DNA from: Leeuwenhoekiella aestuarii
Lineage (GTDB): Bacteria; Bacteroidota; Bacteroidia; Flavobacteriales; Flavobacteriaceae
DNA: 64,000 bases
Reading direction: 5' to 3'
Assembly (NCBI RefSeq): GCF_004104055.1
Contig: NZ_QOVJ01000005.1
Span: 124,001-188,000, forward strand
This document shows, one piece after another, positions 46,129 to 55,932 of this stretch. Position 1 is the stretch's first letter; each line of letters begins with the position of its first letter. Both the position numbers and the translations under genes were made by a program. Below the pieces are notes generated by a model, which searched no databases, had not been told where the DNA came from, and worked only from the letters and a program-made list of their open reading frames with translations.

Positions 46129-47574
46129 ATGGAGAAGATAATTGACGAAAACAAGCAAGGAGAAGCTCTAGTTCTCGAACCACAAACTACAAACACTAAA
46201 AAGCTGTTTATAGAGAGTTATGGTTGCCAGATGAACTTTAGCGATAGTGAGATTGTAGCATCTATACTTGCCAATCAAGGATACAACACTACAACTTCAC
46301 TTGAAGACGCAGACCTGGTTCTGGTTAACACTTGTTCCATCAGAGACAAAGCAGAACAAACAGTGCGCAAGCGCTTAGAGAAATACAATGCCGTCAAAAA
46401 AGACAACCCTAAGATGAAAGTGGGCGTTCTGGGCTGTATGGCAGAGCGTTTAAAAAGTAAATTTCTAGAAGAAGAAAAAATCGTTGACCTTGTAGTAGGT
46501 CCTGACGCTTATAAAGACTTACCTAATTTATTAGACGAGGTTGAAGAAGGTCGCGACGCGATCAATGTGATTCTCTCTAAAGAGGAAACTTACGGTGATA
46601 TCTCACCAGTACGTCTACAAAGTAATGGAGTTACCGCATTTGTAAGCATCACCCGTGGTTGTGATAATATGTGTACATTCTGCGTAGTGCCTTTTACAAG
46701 AGGACGGGAACGCAGCAGAGATCCGCAAAGCATTGTAGAAGAAGTAAACGATCTAGCTGCAAAAGGTTTTAAAGAAATCACCCTTTTGGGTCAAAACGTT
46801 GACAGTTACTTATGGTACGGTGGCGGCCTCAAAAAAGATTTTGAGAAAGCCAGTGCTATGGCAAAAGCTACTGCTGTAGATTTCTCAGGATTGTTAAATC
46901 TTGTTGCCGAAGCACAACCTAAAATGCGCATTCGTTTTTCTACTTCTAATCCTCAGGATATGACTTTAGATGTAATTAAAACAATGGCAAAGTATCCTAA
47001 TATCTGCAAATACATTCACTTACCGGTGCAAAGCGGTAGCGATCGTATTCTTAAAGAAATGAATCGCCTGCACACGCGTCAGGAATATTTTGAATTGATA
47101 GATAATATTAGAGAGATTATGCCAGACTGTGCGATCTCTCAAGATATGATCACCGGCTTCCCAACCGAGACCGAAGAAGATCATCAAGACACCTTGAGTT
47201 TAATGGAGTATGTGAAGTATGACTTTGGTTTTATGTTTGCGTATAGTGAACGCCCGGGAACTATGGCTGCTCGAAAGCTTGAAGATGACATCCCTCTAGA
47301 TGTAAAAAAACGCCGTTTAGCAGAAGTGATCGCTCTTCAACTAGAACACTCGCATTACAACACGCAAAAGCAAGTGGGTAAAATTGTTGAAGTCCTTATC
47401 GAAAAAGAATCTAAGAAAAGTGACGCCGAATGGTCTGGTCGCACCTCTCAAAATACCGTAGCAGTCTTTCCAAAAGAACATTATAAAGTAGGTGACTTTG
47501 TTAATGTACACATCACAGACTGCACAAAATCTACACTTTTAGGTAAAGCTGTAGGTTATTCTGAAAATAATTAA
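46129..47574 (+). CDS. miaB: tRNA-2-methylthio-N6-isopentenyladenosine-37 synthase MiaB
   Basis: MiaB adds a methylthio group to i6A37 of tRNAs. The 481-residue protein has the methylthiotransferase domain with Cys33 ([11 protein letters not shown]), Cys69 (TCSIRDKAE) and Cys103 (GCMAER), which bind one cluster. The radical SAM motif is CxxxCxxC at C178, C182 and C185 ([13 protein letters not shown]). The C-terminal TRAM domain begins near [19 protein letters not shown]. The first of a run of plus-strand genes, it has a consensus promoter and ends 9 bp before the sigma-54 activator. Confidence 0.96.
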   Translation: MEKIIDENKQGEALVLEPQTTNTKKLFIESYGCQMNFSDSEIVASILANQGYNTTTSLEDADLVLVNTCSIRDKAEQTVRKRLEKYNAVKKDNPKMKVGVLGCMAERLKSKFLEEEKIVDLVVGPDAYKDLPNLLDEVEEGRDAINVILSKEETYGDISPVRLQSNGVTAFVSITRGCDNMCTFCVVPFTRGRERSRDPQSIVEEVNDLAAKGFKEITLLGQNVDSYLWYGGGLKKDFEKASAMAKATAVDFSGLLNLVAEAQPKMRIRFSTSNPQDMTLDVIKTMAKYPNICKYIHLPVQSGSDRILKEMNRLHTRQEYFELIDNIREIMPDCAISQDMITGFPTETEEDHQDTLSLMEYVKYDFGFMFAYSERPGTMAARKLEDDIPLDVKKRRLAEVIALQLEHSHYNTQKQVGKIVEVLIEKESKKSDAEWSGRTSQNTVAVFPKEHYKVGDFVNVHITDCTKSTLLGKAVGYSENN

Positions 47575-47583
47575 TCAATTAGA

Positions 47584-48843
47584 ATGGAATCAGTTCACGC
47601 TATTAAACAACGTTTTGGGATTATTGGAGACGACCCCAAACTCAACCGCTCTATTGAGAAAGCTATACAGGTTGCACCTACCGATATTTCTGTATTAGTT
47701 ACCGGAGAAAGTGGTGTGGGTAAAGAGAGTATTCCGCGTATTATTCACTCCTTATCACACCGCAAACACAATAAATATATTGCTGTTAACTGTGGTGCCA
47801 TTCCTGAAGGAACGATAGACAGTGAGCTTTTTGGTCACGAAAAAGGTGCTTTTACCGGAGCAACATCAACGCGAAGTGGTTATTTTGAAGAGGCTGATGG
47901 TGGAACCATTTTTTTGGATGAAGTTGGTGAATTGCCGCTACCCACTCAGGTTCGTTTACTGCGTGTATTAGAAAACGGCGAATTTTTAAAAGTAGGTTCG
48001 TCTAAAACACAAAAGACCGATGTTCGCATTGTGGCTGCAACAAACGTAAAAATGTTTGATGCCATCCAGAAAGAGCGCTTTAGAGAGGATCTGTATTACC
48101 GTTTAAGCACGGTAGAGATCAACCTTCCGCCCTTGCGCGATCGTAAAAATGATATTCATTTATTGTTTAGAAAATTTGCTTCAGACTTTGCCAATAAGTA
48201 TAAAATGCCCACCATTCGCCTCGATGATGATGCAGTAAATGTTCTGTTGAAATTCCGCTGGTCTGGTAACATAAGACAGTTGCGTAACGTTGCTGAGCAA
48301 ATTTCTGTACTCGAGCAAACGCGCCAGATTTCCGCAGAAAAATTAAGAGCTTATTTGCCGGATACCGGTTCTAATTTACCGGCTGTAGTAGGACAAACTA
48401 AAAAGAGCGAAAGCGATTTTAGCAGTGAGCGCGAAATTCTTTACAAAGTACTTTTTGACATGAAAAGTGACTTGAACGACTTGAAGAAACTCACCCTTGA
48501 GTTGATGGAAAATGGCAATAATGCTTCAGTTAAGGAAGAAAATAAATCACTGATCAAGAAGATTTATAGCGAAGATGATTCTGATGCTTACGAAAGTGCA
48601 GAAGACATCACCGAGGTATTGCAATTACCAGAAGAGTCTGTGGTAAGCAACTCTCAGATAGCAGACAAATACCATTTTGCGGAAGATGTTGAGGAAGAAG
48701 AAACGCTCTCTTTACAAGAAAAAGAACTTGAATTGATCGAAAAATCTCTGGAGCGCCACAGTGGGAAACGCAAGGCAGCTGCTAAAGAATTAGGCATCAG
48801 TGAGCGTACCTTATATAGAAAAATCAAACAATACGATTTGTAA
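47584..48843 (+). CDS. Sigma-54-dependent transcriptional activator without a sensor domain
   Basis: The 419-residue protein starts almost directly with the AAA+ domain. Walker A is GESGVGKES (41-49), the sigma-54 contact loop is GAFTGA (88-93), Walker B lies in GGTIFLDEVG, and the arginine finger is in the LYYRLSTVEI region. A Fis-type helix-turn-helix closes the chain (KAAAKELGISERTLYRKIKQ). No receiver, GAF or PAS domain precedes it, so control must come by expression, a partner protein, or the acidic linker (about 320-380). Its conserved place between miaB and lptE suggests a housekeeping role, but its targets are unknown. Confidence 0.93.
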   Translation: MESVHAIKQRFGIIGDDPKLNRSIEKAIQVAPTDISVLVTGESGVGKESIPRIIHSLSHRKHNKYIAVNCGAIPEGTIDSELFGHEKGAFTGATSTRSGYFEEADGGTIFLDEVGELPLPTQVRLLRVLENGEFLKVGSSKTQKTDVRIVAATNVKMFDAIQKERFREDLYYRLSTVEINLPPLRDRKNDIHLLFRKFASDFANKYKMPTIRLDDDAVNVLLKFRWSGNIRQLRNVAEQISVLEQTRQISAEKLRAYLPDTGSNLPAVVGQTKKSESDFSSEREILYKVLFDMKSDLNDLKKLTLELMENGNNASVKEENKSLIKKIYSEDDSDAYESAEDITEVLQLPEESVVSNSQIADKYHFAEDVEEEETLSLQEKELELIEKSLERHSGKRKAAAKELGISERTLYRKIKQYDL

Positions 48844-48891
48844 CGCAATGCCAGACAGCTTGCTGCGTTTAAAAGACACCACTTATTCAAT

Positions 48892-49407
48892 ATGAAAAAA
48901 CTTCAAATCGTACTTTTATTTTTTAGCTTTATATGCTTTAACAGTTGTGGCTTCTATTCGTTTACTGGCGCAGACATAGGTAGCGCTGAGTCTTATTACG
49001 TAAGCTATTTTCAGAATAACGCTCCTATTGTAGAGCCGGGGATTGACCGTAGATTTACATTTGCTCTGTCTGATTTAATTCAGAATCAAACCAGCTTAAA
49101 TCTGGCTACAAATGCTGCCAATGCAGATCTAATTTATGAGGGCGAAATTGTAGATTATTACATCGCTCCACAAACCGCGACATCTGACAATGTCGCTGCT
49201 CAAAACCGCATTACCATTGTGATCCTGTGCCGATTTACAAACAAAACCATAACAGACGGTAGCGCAGATTTTGAAAAACGTTTTTCATTCTTTGTAGATA
49301 TTGCGGGTACTGCGCAGCCTGTGGGAGCCGTTTTAGATGGAGCAATAGAAGAAATTTACGAGCGCATTACTCAAGATATTTTTCAAGAATCTTTAGCAAA
49401 CTGGTAA
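48892..49407 (+). CDS. lptE: LPS assembly lipoprotein LptE
   Basis: LptE plugs the LptD barrel that inserts LPS into the outer membrane. The 171-residue protein has a lipobox (SFICFNSCGFYSFTG) followed by the LptE-like motif GAESYYVSYFQN in the form IGSAESYYVSYF, then RFTFALSDLIQNQTSLNLA. The C-terminus EEIYERITQDIFQESLANW is typical for flavobacterial LptE. The stop touches the start of the next gene (TAAATG), implying coupling. Confidence 0.88.
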   Translation: MKKLQIVLLFFSFICFNSCGFYSFTGADIGSAESYYVSYFQNNAPIVEPGIDRRFTFALSDLIQNQTSLNLATNAANADLIYEGEIVDYYIAPQTATSDNVAAQNRITIVILCRFTNKTITDGSADFEKRFSFFVDIAGTAQPVGAVLDGAIEEIYERITQDIFQESLANW

Positions 49408-50316
49408 ATGAACCTAACAACGTTTACATCCCTTTTAGAACACCCGGATCGTGTTACGCCAGAGCAGACGACTCAGCTAAAACAGATTATAAAAGAGTTT
49501 CCTTTTTTTCAGGCAGCTCGGGCGCTTCAATTAAAAGGTTTAAAAAACGAAGACAGTTTCCTTTACAACAATCAGCTTAAACAGACCGCAGCACATACAC
49601 AAGATCGCACGGTTTTATTCGACTTTATCACTTCTGAAATATTCAATCAAAGCGACATCAGCCAGCAGATAAAATCTCAAGAAGCTTACCTGCACAATAT
49701 GCCGGTTTATGATGCCGTAGATGTTTCTGCTGATATGGAGGCCGAAGAATTGGTAAAGGCCCATCAAGTTTTATCTAAAGACTTTTTTATACCGAAGGAA
49801 CCTTCAGAAGAACCTGAAACCATACCAGAAGAGCAGTTGCAAATAGGCAAACCTTTAGATTTTAATCCAGCTGAAACACATTCCTTTGGAGAGTGGTTAA
49901 AACTGACTTCTTTTAATAAGATTGACAGAACAGATCGCGCTAAGGAATCGGCCGAAGAAGAAGCTTCACATCGACCTAAAATTGAATACAAACCACTTCC
50001 TGAACCCACACTTTATGAGGCAGATGATGACCCGGAACGCACGCGTCGCCTGGAGCTAATTGACAAGTTTATAGAGACTAATCCCAAAATAAAAGTAAAT
50101 TCACCAGACTCCTCTTTTAAGAAGACTAATCTAGAAGATCGCTTTCAACCCAGTGATAGCCTGATGACAGAAACGCTAGCCCGGGTTTATGTTGAACAAA
50201 AAAACTTTTCAAAAGCTAAACAAGCTTATCGAATTTTAAGTTTGAAATATCCGGAAAAAAGTGGTTTCTTTGCAGACCAAATTCGGGCAATAGAGAAATT
50301 GCAAGAAAATAAATAA
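49408..50316 (+). CDS. Hypothetical protein with C-terminal TPR-like segment
   Basis: The 302-residue protein is acidic and has no signal peptide. The N-terminal part (KQIIKEFPFFQAARALQLKG) is shared among flavobacterial proteins in this position. The middle is rich in Glu and Pro, and the C-terminal 45 residues form a TPR-like helix pair (SLMTETLARVYVEQKNFSKA, KQAYRILSLKYPEKSGFFAD). It follows lptE directly and precedes secG by 54 bp. A scaffolding role in envelope biogenesis is possible but not shown. Confidence 0.75.
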   Translation: MNLTTFTSLLEHPDRVTPEQTTQLKQIIKEFPFFQAARALQLKGLKNEDSFLYNNQLKQTAAHTQDRTVLFDFITSEIFNQSDISQQIKSQEAYLHNMPVYDAVDVSADMEAEELVKAHQVLSKDFFIPKEPSEEPETIPEEQLQIGKPLDFNPAETHSFGEWLKLTSFNKIDRTDRAKESAEEEASHRPKIEYKPLPEPTLYEADDDPERTRRLELIDKFIETNPKIKVNSPDSSFKKTNLEDRFQPSDSLMTETLARVYVEQKNFSKAKQAYRILSLKYPEKSGFFADQIRAIEKLQENK

Positions 50317-50370
50317 AGTAAACAGCGGGAAAAGCTTAAACTCAAAACCGCATTTTATAAAGTCAAAACT

Positions 50371-50718
50371 ATGTTTTTTATATTTTTAGTTTTAATCGTA
50401 ATTGTAGCCTTTTTACTTATCGTTGTAATTATGGTGCAAAACCCTAAAGGTGGCGGTTTATCTTCTTCTTTTGGAGGTGGCGGTTCTCAACAAATAGGTG
50501 GTGTTAAAAAGACCGGTGATTTTCTTGATAAAAGTACCTGGGGTCTTGCAACTGCACTATTGGTTTTGATTTTAATTTCAAACGTGACCATTTTTGGCGG
50601 AGGTTCTTCAAATGAATCTAAAGTTATCGAAGGTGAAAATGTAGAAAATATTATGCCTGTTCAAGAATCACCTGCTCCTGCAGCAACTGCCCCGACGACA
50701 GACTCAACAGAAGAATAA
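50371..50718 (+). CDS. secG: Protein translocase subunit SecG
   Basis: SecG is an inner membrane part of SecYEG. The 115-residue protein has two membrane helices (about 2-22 and 53-75) separated by the glycine-rich NPKGGGLSSSFGGGGSQQIG and the block FLDKSTWGLATALLVLIL. The C-terminus is a Pro/Ala/Thr-rich tail. A terminator follows 27 bp after the stop, which separates it from groESL. Confidence 0.93.
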   Translation: MFFIFLVLIVIVAFLLIVVIMVQNPKGGGLSSSFGGGGSQQIGGVKKTGDFLDKSTWGLATALLVLILISNVTIFGGGSSNESKVIEGENVENIMPVQESPAPAATAPTTDSTEE

Positions 50719-50745
50719 ATGACAAACTAGTCATACATAATTTAT

Positions 50746-50774
50746 AAAGACCGCGAATATGCGGTCTTTTTTTT
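50746..50774 (+). terminator. Rho-independent terminator after secG
   Basis: AAAGACCGC, a 6-nt loop and GCGGTCTTT are followed by TTTTT. The stem is perfect over 9 bp. Confidence 0.88.
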
Positions 50775-50863
50775 GCCGTTTTGTCAGTGCATTTTTGGTG
50801 GCATAATTTCTGTTTAATAGACAGCACAACTAAGAAAATTGTTAACTAAAAATTTATATTAAA

Positions 50864-51139
50864 ATGGGAGTAAACATTAAACCTCTTTCAGATCGTGTTT
50901 TGGTAGAACCAACGGCTGCCGAAACTAAAACAGCATCCGGCCTATACATTCCGGATACAGCAAAAGAAAAACCTCAACAAGGTAAAGTTGTAGCTGTAGG
51001 AAGCGGTAAAAAAGACCACGATATGACTGTAAAAGTGGGAGACACTGTTCTTTATGGTAAATATTCTGGTACAGAATTAAAATTAGATGGTACAGACTAT
51101 CTTATTATGCGTGAGGATGACATCCTTGCTGTAATCTAA
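50864..51139 (+). CDS. groES: Co-chaperonin GroES
   Basis: GroES is the 10-kDa lid of the GroEL chamber. The 91-residue protein has the mobile loop [20 protein letters not shown], the dome region and the C-terminal [12 protein letters not shown]. It is paired with groEL 75 bp downstream. The upstream region shows no CIRCE element (no TTAGCACTC-type inverted repeat), so heat control by HrcA is not supported here. Confidence 0.97.
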   Translation: MGVNIKPLSDRVLVEPTAAETKTASGLYIPDTAKEKPQQGKVVAVGSGKKDHDMTVKVGDTVLYGKYSGTELKLDGTDYLIMREDDILAVI

Positions 51140-51202
51140 TTATTGAATCTTCTATTTAAAGTATTAACAACCTTGTATTTTTCGCAGCCGCGAAAAATTT
51201 AA

Positions 51203-52858
<1,656 letters not shown>

Positions 52859-52884
52859 ATACGTGCCGTACATGCAATTATTAC

Positions 52885-52920
52885 AAAAGCCCTTGAGAAT
52901 TTTCTCAAGGGCTTTTCTTT
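52885..52920 (+). terminator. Rho-independent terminator after groEL
   Basis: AAAAGCCCTTGAGA, a 4-nt loop and TCTCAAGGGCTTTT form a perfect 14-bp stem followed by CTTTT. The T-rich ends allow action on either strand. Confidence 0.88.
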
Positions 52921-52950
52921 TAAAGAGCCTAAATGAACTTTATGGACAGA

Positions 52951-53487
52951 TCAATTTATTTCTGAATCTACAGTCCCACAGTTTAACATTACATCTCCAA
53001 AGTAAGGATTAAAAACTTTCTTCTCGTTAGCAATCCAATAAGCTCCTTTGCCTTCAAATGCCATTGGACAATATTGATAATATAAAGTTCCGGAAGTAAT
53101 ATTTTCTTCTACCAAAGTCTTAACTCCGGCTGTGAGATTTTCAAATTGAGCACGCTGCTCATTGATGTTTTCTGAATTTGCAATCGCTTCTGCAGCCTTC
53201 ATAAGACCTGCCTCCACCTCTACCGCTTCAATACTAATCACTAATTTCTGTGCCAGTGTTTGCGCAGCTTCAGCATCAGTATTAACTAAAGCTATTTTTA
53301 AAGCATTATAATCATCATAGACTTGAGCTACTTCCGCATTTCGAAATTCTGCATCTCGTTTAGCTCCAGAATATGCTAACTCATGAGTACCTTCTTCCTG
53401 ATCTACCGTAACCATTTTCTGATTCGATTTCTTTTCGCCGCATGCTAAAACCAACACGCCGATAAGTGTTAAAGCTATTTTTTTCAT
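52951..53487 (-). CDS. DUF3347 lipoprotein
   Basis: The 178-residue protein has a lipobox (LIGVLVLACGEKK) and a DUF3347 domain: VAQVYDDYNALKIALVNTDA, then YYQYCPMAFEGKGAYWIANE and VFNPYFGDVMLNCGTV. The second half carries the CPMA motif, seen also at the ends of some CusB-like copper efflux adaptors, so metal binding is plausible. No metal transporter gene lies beside it. It has its own short spacer to the exosortase pair upstream on the same strand. Confidence 0.85.
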   Translation of the reverse strand: MKKIALTLIGVLVLACGEKKSNQKMVTVDQEEGTHELAYSGAKRDAEFRNAEVAQVYDDYNALKIALVNTDAEAAQTLAQKLVISIEAVEVEAGLMKAAEAIANSENINEQRAQFENLTAGVKTLVEENITSGTLYYQYCPMAFEGKGAYWIANEKKVFNPYFGDVMLNCGTVDSEIN

Positions 53488-53522
53488 TTTCTCTATTTCT
53501 TTTTAAAAATCAAATATACAAA

Positions 53523-53960
53523 CTACTTCTCGCTTCTAATCTTGTGATAGTAAAATGCCGGAACCAGTATTAATACTAAAATAGGCTGAATTAAAAACCT
53601 GCGGATATAGAAAAGAAGTAAGCTGCATTCTGAAGTGTAATTCAATACAACCAAAGCGAAGCCAACTAAAAGAAGTATAAACACAACCAGGTACACTAAA
53701 AATGAAATTTTCACGATTCCGCTTTTGCGAAATAGCAAAAACAGCATGGAAAGCGAAAGCGTACTGTTTAGCCAGAACCGAGCCGAAATACTGATCAACA
53801 ACTTTCTGAAATCAAGATCAGGAAGCTTTTCAGCATTTAAATAAACACCTTCAAAGAACACTAAAAGCGGGTCATAAAATAACTGTTCTTGCCAAAAGCG
53901 AACACCAATCAATCCAGCTAAAAGCAGAATGACTAAAACTATATTTAGCGTTTTCTTCAA
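53523..53960 (-). CDS. Exosortase F-associated membrane protein
   Basis: The 145-residue protein has four to five membrane segments and few polar residues. It matches the small protein always found beside XrtF in flavobacteria (KKTLNIVLVILLLAGLIGVR, WQEQLFYDPLLVFFEG, YTSECSLLLFYIRRFLIQPI). It starts at a TTG that overlaps the XrtF stop (TTGA), so translation is coupled. Its role in the exosortase system is not known. Confidence 0.85.
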   Translation of the reverse strand: MKKTLNIVLVILLLAGLIGVRFWQEQLFYDPLLVFFEGVYLNAEKLPDLDFRKLLISISARFWLNSTLSLSMLFLLFRKSGIVKISFLVYLVVFILLLVGFALVVLNYTSECSLLLFYIRRFLIQPILVLILVPAFYYHKIRSEK

Positions 53961-54499
53961 GATTTCTGTTTCTTAAAACGGCTCACCCAAAATACCCACA
54001 AAAAGACCACCAGCCCGTAAATAATACCCGGAAAAACTATATCGTGCAAAATGGCTTTATATTCAGGATATGTATACAGACCAATACTCAAAATCGCTAT
54101 ACGCAAAATATTGATCCCATAAATCAGTACTGAACCAATGCATATAAATGAAAACGTTTTACCCCATCCCTGAAAAAAAGCAAGCACAAACGAAGCAAAC
54201 AGAATAATAACACTTATCGCATTACACCCTTCTACCACCCGAGCTACAAAAACACCTTCGATAAATAACTTCATTGAGGGCTCTAGATCATGAGGTTCAA
54301 TTATTGATGAGTAACCCATTTTATCAATAAGCCACTCACTTTGCTCGGCAACACGATGTGTAATATAATCCGGGTAATATGATTCTGAAAAATCAATGTT
54401 TAAATACTGCGTATATAAAAAGCTCAATACTAAATACACCCCTAAAAAAGTAAGGATAAACAAAAGTACCGACTTATATTTGCGAATTAATTGAATCAA
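53957..54499 (-). CDS. xrtF: Exosortase family protein XrtF
   Basis: Exosortases are polytopic membrane transpeptidase-like enzymes that process proteins with C-terminal sorting signals. The 180-residue protein has about five membrane segments and the catalytic triad of the family: Cys92 (VVEGCNAISVIIL), Arg133 (NILRIAILSIG) and His152 (AILHDIVFPGIIYG). The start is a TTG at 54499; no ATG is available near the conserved start. XrtF is typical of flavobacteria, and the small partner gene follows. No target protein with a sorting signal is evident in the window. Confidence 0.9.
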   Translation of the reverse strand: MIQLIRKYKSVLLFILTFLGVYLVLSFLYTQYLNIDFSESYYPDYITHRVAEQSEWLIDKMGYSSIIEPHDLEPSMKLFIEGVFVARVVEGCNAISVIILFASFVLAFFQGWGKTFSFICIGSVLIYGINILRIAILSIGLYTYPEYKAILHDIVFPGIIYGLVVFLWVFWVSRFKKQKS

Positions 54500-54537
54500 T
54501 CTGATAACGGTTTAGACCGCCCTAAAATACAAGAAAA

Positions 54538-54996
54538 ATGACGTTTGAAGCCTTAAAACCTGAAGTATCAAAAATATTAGAAAGCAAAAGTCTTTCTGTA
54601 GAGCATCGTCTTGAGGAGATATGTACGCTTTTAAAAGAAAACATAGCTTATTATGACTGGGTAGGCTTTTATTTTAAAAATGGAGATAAAGATGAACTCA
54701 AATTGAGTTCGTATGCCGGCGCACCCACAGACCATACCATCATCCCTTTTGGAAAAGGAATTTGTGGACAGGTTGCTGTTTCTAATGAAAACTTTGTGGT
54801 GCCAGATGTAAAAGCTCAAGATAATTACATCGCGTGTAGTATTAGCGTAAAAGCAGAAATCGTTGTTCCGCTATTTGTAAATGGTAAAAACATTGGGCAG
54901 ATCGACATCGACTCTAACACGGCCGATCCTTTTACAGAAGCAGATGAGCGCTTTTTAGAGTGGGTAAACGAGCAAGTTGCTCAACTAGTAGACTAG
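54538..54996 (+). CDS. GAF-domain protein, free methionine-(R)-sulfoxide reductase-like
   Basis: The 152-residue protein is a single GAF domain of fRMsr type: YYDWVGFYF, IPFGKGICGQVAVSNENFVV, YIACSISVKAEIVVPLF and GQIDIDSNTADPFTEADERF. Two of the three active-site cysteines of fRMsr can be placed: Cys76 and Cys100, 24 apart as in characterised enzymes. The third, expected about ten residues before Cys76, is not Cys here (PTDHTI). Activity is therefore likely but may use another thiol for recycling. It is followed by a terminator that overlaps the end of a broken sigma factor gene. Confidence 0.85.
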   Translation: MTFEALKPEVSKILESKSLSVEHRLEEICTLLKENIAYYDWVGFYFKNGDKDELKLSSYAGAPTDHTIIPFGKGICGQVAVSNENFVVPDVKAQDNYIACSISVKAEIVVPLFVNGKNIGQIDIDSNTADPFTEADERFLEWVNEQVAQLVD

Positions 54997-55023
54997 TTCA
55001 CACGCAACCTATTTGCATTATAT

Positions 55024-55491
55024 TCATCTCATAATAAACAACCTATTATGAGATTTTTTCTTTTTACACTTTTTAGTTACCGCTTTTACCTGTTCGTATG
55101 CTATCTGTTGTTTTTCCTGATCTTCCAGATGCACATCGACTTCATCGGGATCATATCCCCAGCTGTAATCGGGATAGTTGGGAAAACTGTCAAAAGAATA
55201 CAAGCTGCGCTGAAACTGGTTACCGGGTCGTACGTAAAACCATTTGCATTCGTTGGAGATTACCGTATAGAGAAAATTAACCAGATGTTGGGGCGACTCG
55301 ATGTCTTCACGTTTGTGCCAGAGCCGTAAAAAGGCATCCTGTACCAAAGTTTCCACCACAAACACATCTTTAATCAAGCTCCTGCCCATCCAGTAGATTT
55401 GCCAGTAATAGTGTTTGTACAGCGCATTAAATGCCTGACTGCAGCCTGCTTTAAAAGGCTGAAAATGGATTTCACTGGGATAGTGCTTCAT
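55024..55491 (-). pseudogene. Truncated sigma-70-family factor (region 2 only)
   Basis: The frame runs 155 residues from an ATG at 55491. Residues 1 to about 137 resemble a flavobacterial sigma factor (HFQPFKAGCSQAFNALYKHY, VVETLVQDAFLRLWHKRED, VRPGNQFQRSLYSFDSFPNY). The chain then changes to a Lys-rich, unrelated end (TKKCKKKKSHNRLFIMR) encoded by the terminator of the convergent GAF gene. Region 4, the -35-binding part, is missing. The simplest reading is a deletion that joined the sigma gene to the GAF terminator. A short functional protein cannot be excluded, but without region 4 it could not act as a normal sigma factor. Confidence 0.7.
55026..55066 (+). terminator. Terminator of the GAF gene, inside the 3' end of the broken sigma gene
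   Basis: ATCTCATAATA, a 7-nt loop and TATTATGAGAT form a perfect 11-bp stem followed by TTTTTCTTTTT. It lies 29 bp after the GAF stop. Confidence 0.8.
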
Positions 55492-55678
55492 AACCGTACC
55501 CGTTTGTTTTATTCTACATCGATTTGTTTTAGGGTGTTGCTGATCAGGCCGCTAAAGCGGACTCATACAAATTTGTAGGGGAGGTTGCAGAAACTCTTAT
55601 GTAGGAAACAAAGGCTTTGAATGCTGAATTATTGACCCAAAACAAAAAGGCGCAGGTCTCAACTTATTGAATCAAGGT

Positions 55679-55770
55679 ACTGGTATACCGCGCAATAATA
55701 AGCGAGAGCCCACGCCCGGGTCGTGAGCATCCCTGCTTATCCTCTCGTTGCTAAAAATTACCAGTTTTTG
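55679..55770 (+). other. GC-rich structured element, possible non-coding RNA
   Basis: An outer stem ACTGGTA (55679-55685) with TACCAGT (55759-55765) encloses AGCGAGAG (55701-55708) paired to CTCTCGTT (55742-55749, one G-U), and a small CACG/CGTG hairpin (55711-55725) around CCCGGGT. A competing pair ATAAGC/GCTTAT is also present. The outer stem is followed by TTTTTG on the plus strand. It lies in a 441-bp gap (55492-55932) that otherwise has no gene. It is more GC-rich than its surroundings. Function and strand are not established. Confidence 0.3.
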
Positions 55771-55859
55771 ATTCGAGATTCAAAGCGAATGCTTCTAATA
55801 TGTTATGCTAAGAAGTTTCGCAAATATATAATTATGAGGTAAATATAATAATAAAAACC

Positions 55860-55885
55860 AAATGGTATGATATATCATACCATTT
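55860..55885. promoter_or_regulatory. 26-bp perfect palindrome upstream of the XRE gene (candidate operator)
   Basis: AAATGGTATGATA followed directly by its reverse complement TATCATACCATTT, with no spacer. It ends 47 bp before the XRE start. A dyad of this length beside a small helix-turn-helix gene is the usual layout of an autoregulated repressor. Confidence 0.6.
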
Positions 55886-55932
55886 TTATTTAAATTATAT
55901 GTCAACTTAGTCAAATATTGTTAGATTGAGCA

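Noticed and set aside
50775-50863. Possible CIRCE/HrcA heat-shock operator before groES
   Set aside because: No inverted TTAGCACTC-type repeat is visible between the secG terminator and the groES start.
55048-55329. Plus-strand frame of 93 codons opposite the truncated sigma gene
   Set aside because: It is antisense to a region with clear sigma-factor similarity and has no family resemblance of its own.
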